A DNA stretch of 9,663 nucleotides, from positions 1 to 9,663 of the forward strand of contig JAUPWK010000060.1 of NCBI GenBank assembly GCA_030916555.1, written 5' to 3'. Made by a program: the position numbers and the translations under genes. This DNA is from Patescibacteria group bacterium (GTDB lineage: Bacteria > Patescibacteriota > Patescibacteriia > UBA9934). Under the pieces are notes generated by a model, which was given only the letters and a program-made list of their open reading frames with translations, was not told where the DNA came from and ran no database searches. Positions 6,911 to 9,663 of the stretch are shown here, one piece after another (position 1 is the first letter of the stretch; each line of letters starts with the position of its first letter).

Positions 6911-7186
6911 ATGATTGCCACTGCGCAACTTGTGGAGCGCATTATCAAAGAACAGGAGCTGGTGATCGGCCCGCTTGCTTTGCGTGAGGCAAGAAAAGTT
7001 AAAGGACTTACAGTTAAAACTGATGGCGGAGTAAAGCTCACGGGGAGCAATAAAAAAGTGCTCGGTGATCTTGTGAAGCAGTACGAAAAATTGTTTGGAC
7101 CTGCTTCTTTGGACGTTTGTCGCGAAGCGGTGAAAGCACTTCTCCCGCAGGTAGCCAAGGAAGATGTACCCGATATCCTTAAGTAA
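6911..7186 (+). CDS. Small protein of unknown function upstream of a histidine kinase (91 aa)
   Basis: I do not recognise a named domain. The 91-aa product is predicted to be soluble and mostly helical, with no signal peptide, membrane segment or Cys cluster. An N-terminal helix (TAQLVERIIKEQELVIG) is followed by LALREARKVKG, a short strand-like stretch TVKTDGGVKLTG, and two C-terminal helices (KVLGDLVKQYEKLFGPASLD, then VCREAVKALLPQV). The real gene call rests on the promoter just upstream, coding-like composition matching its neighbours, and the 5-nt gap to the histidine kinase start, which indicates one operon and likely translational coupling. Because it is the only gene cotranscribed with the kinase, it may be an adaptor or regulator of it; this is inference from position. 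Confidence 0.75.
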   Translation: MIATAQLVERIIKEQELVIGPLALREARKVKGLTVKTDGGVKLTGSNKKVLGDLVKQYEKLFGPASLDVCREAVKALLPQVAKEDVPDILK

Positions 7187-7191
7187 AGGAT

Positions 7192-8553
7192 ATGGTTAGG
7201 AATCAGATTAACGTTGATCTTTATGCCCGCAATGCTGAGTTAGCGGTGCGTAATAAGACGCTGTCGCTTCTCCATAAACTCGACCAAGTCACACTTTCCA
7301 CTCTTACAACAGAAGAGATGACTGGTCAGATTACGGCTACGCTTGCAAAGGAATTTTTATACCCCTTTGTAGGTATTGGGGTATGCGATAAGCGTCAGTC
7401 TACTTTTGAGTGGATGTCGATTGCATGTCCTGATGGAAAATCTACAATCTGTGAACGGCGCGCGTATCAGAAATCTTTTTCCCTCAAAACAATCCATAAT
7501 GCCTGTACGCAGGTTATCGCCTCACACAGACGAGCTGAGCTCTCCTCACTCCATAAGCTACTTGAGCCGGTTATTGAGAAGCAGTTAATTGACGAGGTTT
7601 CCACAAAAGGACAAATCAAGAGCGTGCTGGTTTTCCCGCTCATTGTTAATGGGGCTTGTGTTGGAGTGCTTGCTATTGGTCTGAACCGGAGTAAGAAGGA
7701 CCTGACGAAATATGAGCAAGACACGTTTACACCCTTGCTCGGATTGGTGACGATTGCGTTACAGAAGGCCATGACGTACAGCTCGCTTGTTGAAACCACA
7801 AAAAAACTGAGGGTAGCGAACCGGAGACTGAAAGAGCTCGATGCTTTGAAGACGGAATTTTTATCCATTGCAAGTCATCAATTGCGTACGCCAATGGCTG
7901 CGATCCGTGGCTATGTTGATCTCATCATGGATGGTTCTTACGGTAAGTTATCCGATCAACAAACAGAAGTGGTAGGAAAAATTCATTCAAGTGTTGAGGG
8001 TCTGATTGAGCTCGTAGGTCAACTTTTGAATGTGTCTCGAATCGAAAGCGGAAAAACCGTTCTGACAATAGAGCCAATTGATATCGTCGCGATTGCCACG
8101 GATGTAACCGGTTTTCTCTCAATCAAAGCCACCGAACAGAAGCTTAACCTTGTACTTACACCGGCTACTGTGGTGCCGGTCATGGGAGATGCTGCCAAAG
8201 TGAAAGAGGTCCTCATGAACGTTATTGAGAACGCCCTGAAGTATACAGATCAGGGGGGTGTTACTGTGAGTTTTGTAGATGAACCAAAAGCAGTACGCGT
8301 TAATGTGACGGATACGGGCATTGGTTTAGATAAAAATGGTATTGATCGATTGTTTCAAAAATTTTCTCGGGTTGAAGCTTCGGCTGCAAACCATCCAGGC
8401 ACTGGGCTTGGCCTGTACGTTTGCAAACGCCTAATTGAAGCCATGGGCGGTGAAATTTGGGTAGAAAGCCCGGGCTTAGGCAAGGGGAGTATCTTTAGTT
8501 TTCGTTTAAAAAAGGCCCCTACCGCTTTACAAAAGACACAAAAGACGGTATAA
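7192..8553 (+). CDS. Soluble GAF-domain sensor histidine kinase
   Basis: The 453-aa protein has a short N-terminal helix (NVDLYARNAELAVRNKTL, 7-24), a GAF-like sensory domain (about 35-190, with LVFPLIVNGACVGVLAIG at 146-163), a coiled linker (about 198-222), the HisKA dimerisation helix with H-box FLSIASHQLRTPMAAIRG (phosphoacceptor His229), and a HATPase_c domain. The ATPase domain shows the N-box LMNVIENALKYT (341-352), G1 DTGIG (374-378), F-box LFQKFSR (387-393) and G2 GTGLGL (403-408). All residues needed for ATP binding and autophosphorylation are present. There are no membrane helices, so it senses a cytoplasmic signal. No response regulator is encoded in the window. The start follows the previous stop by 5 nt, and the AAAGGA before it is too close for a normal ribosome site, pointing to coupling. 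The TAA stop is part of the next gene's -10 box. Confidence 0.95.
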   Translation: MVRNQINVDLYARNAELAVRNKTLSLLHKLDQVTLSTLTTEEMTGQITATLAKEFLYPFVGIGVCDKRQSTFEWMSIACPDGKSTICERRAYQKSFSLKTIHNACTQVIASHRRAELSSLHKLLEPVIEKQLIDEVSTKGQIKSVLVFPLIVNGACVGVLAIGLNRSKKDLTKYEQDTFTPLLGLVTIALQKAMTYSSLVETTKKLRVANRRLKELDALKTEFLSIASHQLRTPMAAIRGYVDLIMDGSYGKLSDQQTEVVGKIHSSVEGLIELVGQLLNVSRIESGKTVLTIEPIDIVAIATDVTGFLSIKATEQKLNLVLTPATVVPVMGDAAKVKEVLMNVIENALKYTDQGGVTVSFVDEPKAVRVNVTDTGIGLDKNGIDRLFQKFSRVEASAANHPGTGLGLYVCKRLIEAMGGEIWVESPGLGKGSIFSFRLKKAPTALQKTQKTV

Positions 8554-8554
8554 T
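8526..8554 (+). promoter_or_regulatory. Sigma70-type promoter of the GC-rich 129-aa gene, inside the kinase 3' end
   Basis: TTTACA (8526-8531, 5 of 6) and a perfect TATAAT (8549-8554) are spaced by exactly 17 nt. The whole element overlaps the last codons of the kinase gene, and the kinase TAA stop (8551-8553) is contained in TATAAT. The predicted start is near 8561, at the base of the leader hairpin. Confidence 0.85.
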
Positions 8555-8561
8555 TCTTCAT

Positions 8562-8587
8562 CAGTTGCCAGGATTCACTTGGCACTG
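8562..8587 (+). promoter_or_regulatory. 5'-leader stem-loop of the GC-rich 129-aa gene
   Basis: CAGTTGCCA (8562-8570) pairs with TGGCACTG (8580-8587) with a single bulged T; the loop is GGATTCACT. It begins at the predicted transcription start. The inner AGT...ACT frame (8563-8586) ends 16 nt before the ATG at 8603, the same distance as in the leader at 4969-4991. The stem is weaker than that one because of the bulge. Confidence 0.6.
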
Positions 8588-8591
8588 ACAT

Positions 8592-8595
8592 GGAG
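8592..8595 (+). promoter_or_regulatory. Shine-Dalgarno of the 129-aa gene
   Basis: GGAG lies 7 nt before the ATG at 8603. This selects 8603 over an in-frame TTG at 8579, which falls inside the leader hairpin. Confidence 0.7.
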
Positions 8596-8602
8596 CGTAC
8601 GC

Positions 8603-8992
8603 ATGTTCGGACGGATTTCCGAAGGAGACCGTGAGCATTTCAAGCGGGGTGGTTCCTGCCTCATCCTCGACCTCGATCGTTACGGGGAGGGGCAGCCCGC
8701 GGAGGTGTGGTGGGGCCAGGTGGAGGATCTGGCCTCGGGTCGTCAGATCAAGGTCGCCATCCATGGCGGCCGGTTCGACAGGGATCCCAATTCCAAGCGT
8801 TTCGTCATGTCCGAAGAGCCTGTGGGGGTTCCGTTCCAGGGAAGCCACTTCGTCTTCCCGGACACCGAGGCCTTTCGTGGCATGGTCCTCAGTCCGGATC
8901 TGCTCGCGGCGCACATGCGCCTGGTCCTCGCGACGTCGATCGGTTTCGATGCTTCTCCGCCGGAGATCACCGGCATCGCCTACATGACGTGA
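8603..8992 (+). CDS. GC-rich single gene, 129-aa protein of unknown function
   Basis: I do not recognise a family. The product is a soluble-looking protein of 129 aa with one Cys (19), a WW pair (36-37) and alternating strand-like segments: GSCLILDLDRYGEG (17-30), PAEVWWGQVEDLASG (32-46), RQIKVAIHGGRFDRD (47-61), KRFVMSEEPVGVPFQGSHFV (65-84). A helical stretch SPDLLAAHMRLVLATS (97-112) and the tail PPEITGIAYMT follow. There is no signal peptide or membrane helix. The call is supported by a strong promoter, a Shine-Dalgarno at 7 nt, a terminator after the stop and strongly G/C-ending codons (for example CTC ATC CTC GAC CTC), unlike the kinase gene before it. Such composition points to acquisition from a GC-rich source. 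It is transcribed separately from the kinase operon. Confidence 0.75.
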   Translation: MFGRISEGDREHFKRGGSCLILDLDRYGEGQPAEVWWGQVEDLASGRQIKVAIHGGRFDRDPNSKRFVMSEEPVGVPFQGSHFVFPDTEAFRGMVLSPDLLAAHMRLVLATSIGFDASPPEITGIAYMT

Positions 8993-9005
8993 TCCGCATT
9001 CTTCA

Positions 9006-9036
9006 GGCGCTGCCCTTCTGGGCGGCGCCGTTTGTA
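9006..9036 (+). terminator. GC-rich intrinsic terminator of the 129-aa gene
   Basis: GGCGCTGCCC (9006-9015) pairs with GGGCGGCGCC (9020-9029) over a TTCT loop, a 10-bp stem with one T-G wobble, followed by GTTTGTATT. The stem is very stable, but the T-tract is interrupted. It lies 13 nt after the TGA. Confidence 0.75.
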
Positions 9037-9039
9037 TTA

Positions 9040-9070
9040 AAAATACATGACCCAGAAGGTCATGTATTTT
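9040..9070. terminator. Second, AT-rich hairpin between convergent genes
   Basis: A perfect 13-bp inverted repeat (AAAATACATGACC at 9040-9052, GGTCATGTATTTT at 9058-9070) has the loop CAGAA. On the minus strand it is followed by a T5 run, so it is best placed as the terminator of the P-loop gene ending at 9166. On the plus strand it backs up the GC-rich terminator just before it. The 95 nt between it and 9166 shows no gene or clear site. Confidence 0.75.
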
Positions 9071-9165
9071 GGCGGTGTCTGTGGGTTTAGTACCAAATTT
9101 ATGAGGATCTTTGAAAGGGTTTCTGGAGATTTATTTGAGACGAATTTGAGGCAGGTGGGTCGGGC

Positions 9166-9663
9166 CTATTTTTCGAATGATTCGAGGCATCGATCGATAT
9201 CTCGATACGAGCTGAGCGTCACCAATTTTGCCGAATACGGATGTACGAGTTGGCGAATGGTTGGTGCTCCTCGTTTGTAGCCAATCCCGTAACGCGTATA
9301 GAATACATGGCGTAGAAGGACCACAAGATCTCTAAGTCGTTCTTCCCTGCGACCAAGATGCCGCTTGAGAATGCTCCACCACTGAGAGAGTATCGTCCTA
9401 AATTCTAGGAGGAAAATGATGTCAGCTTTTTCTAGACCGCCCTTTATCAAATTCGTGGTCGTGCCTTCGATGATCCAAGAGCTATTTCGATAGGCCATCT
9501 CAATTGCTTTGAGACTAACCTGCGGATCTTGCTTTTCAGTAAATTTGGTTTTCCAATAGAAATCATCCGTCGAATGCGCTTCGATCCCGAGTGCTGACGA
9601 CAGCCGACGAGCAAATGTCGTTTTGCCTCTCCCGGCATCTCCAACAATGAGGACCCTTTGCGG
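9166..9663 (-). CDS. P-loop nucleotide kinase-like protein (FlaR/adenylate-kinase type), N-terminus cut by window edge
   Basis: The frame is open from the window edge to TAG at 9168-9166, giving 165 residues and probably missing only the first few. It begins RVLIVGDAGRGKTTFARRLS, a first beta-strand followed by a Walker A (GDAGRGKT, about residues 8-15). Then come HSTDDFYWK (about 32-40), where an Asp follows the second strand as in shikimate- and adenylate-kinase-like enzymes, SSWIIEGTTTNL (strand with Gly) and KADIIFLLEF (strand 4 region). A basic helix-rich lid-like stretch follows (LKRHLGRREERLRDL), ending with LVTLSSYRDIDRCLESF. This order resembles the small P-loop family often annotated as DNA topology modulation or FlaR-like, which are putative nucleotide or small-molecule kinases of uncertain substrate. 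It is convergent with the 129-aa gene. Composition matches the ordinary genes of the window. Confidence 0.8.
   Translation of the reverse strand, partial: PQRVLIVGDAGRGKTTFARRLSSALGIEAHSTDDFYWKTKFTEKQDPQVSLKAIEMAYRNSSWIIEGTTTNLIKGGLEKADIIFLLEFRTILSQWWSILKRHLGRREERLRDLVVLLRHVFYTRYGIGYKRGAPTIRQLVHPYSAKLVTLSSYRDIDRCLESFEK

Noticed and set aside
6824..6928. N-terminal extension of the DUF2156 protein to the ATG at 6928
   Set aside because: It would run over the divergent gene's start and its own promoter; family motifs and the length fit the start at 6823.
8561..8987. Alternative frames over the 129-aa gene (minus 8561-8914, plus 8631-8987)
   Set aside because: Shadows caused by high GC; only the 8603 frame has a promoter, Shine-Dalgarno, sensible composition and a terminator directly after its stop.
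4953..9036. Integron-like gene cassettes as explanation of the two GC-rich genes
   Set aside because: Each gene has its own promoter and terminator, the orientations differ, and I see no attC-type core sites or integrase in the window.
9047..9280. Open frame of 77 codons on the plus strand
   Set aside because: It starts within a terminator hairpin and overlaps the well-supported P-loop gene on the other strand; no motifs or ribosome site.
1..9663. tRNA, rRNA, CRISPR arrays, insertion sequences, defence operons
   Set aside because: No tandem spaced repeats, transposase motifs, tRNA-like cloverleaves or known defence proteins were found on either strand.

Overview
The window looks like part of a chromosome from a Patescibacteria (Candidate Phyla Radiation) bacterium. 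This rests on the gene style: a soluble GAF-histidine kinase whose N-terminal stretch (NVDLYARNAELAVRNKTL) resembles kinases I associate with that group, tightly packed short operons, and several lone proteins of unknown function. TGA acts as a normal stop at two gene ends, so this is not a lineage that recodes TGA. Most of the window has moderate GC, but two genes are strikingly GC-rich and stand out from everything around them.

Layout. (1) Positions 1-1744, plus strand: the C-terminal part of an FAD/NAD(P)-dependent oxidoreductase, overlapping by ATGA a bifunctional phosphoglucose/phosphomannose isomerase. The unit ends at a perfect 13-bp hairpin (1750-1780) shared with the convergent operon. 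(2) 3741-1791, minus strand: a two-gene MacB/LolCDE-type ABC exporter (ATPase, then FtsX-like permease). (3) 4952-3870, minus strand: a GC-rich gene for a secreted six-bladed SMP-30/NHL-like beta-propeller, with its own consensus promoter, a 5' hairpin leader, and terminators on both sides. (4) 6823-5062, minus strand: a DUF2156 (lysyl-phosphatidylglycerol synthase C-terminal-like) protein followed by an eight-helix membrane protein. (5) 6911-8553, plus strand, divergent from (4): a 91-aa protein of unknown function and the histidine kinase. (6) 8603-8992, plus strand: a second GC-rich lone gene, 129 aa, unknown function; its promoter lies inside the end of the kinase gene, and it again has a 5' hairpin leader. 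(7) 9663-9166, minus strand: a P-loop nucleotide kinase-like protein cut by the window end.

The most interesting pattern is that the two GC-rich genes share an architecture although they are 3.6 kb apart, on opposite strands and unrelated in product. Each has a near-consensus sigma70 promoter with exact 17-nt spacing and a 23-24-nt stem-loop framed by AGT...ACT close to the predicted transcription start. In each there are exactly 16 nt from the end of the stem to the ATG, with a GGAG Shine-Dalgarno in that gap, followed by one GC-rich coding region and a GC-rich hairpin terminator. Two neighbouring transcription units of ordinary composition (the ABC operon and the 91-aa gene) appear instead to be nearly leaderless. 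This suggests acquired single-gene units expressed through a common leader design. It could also be tested as an assembly artefact.
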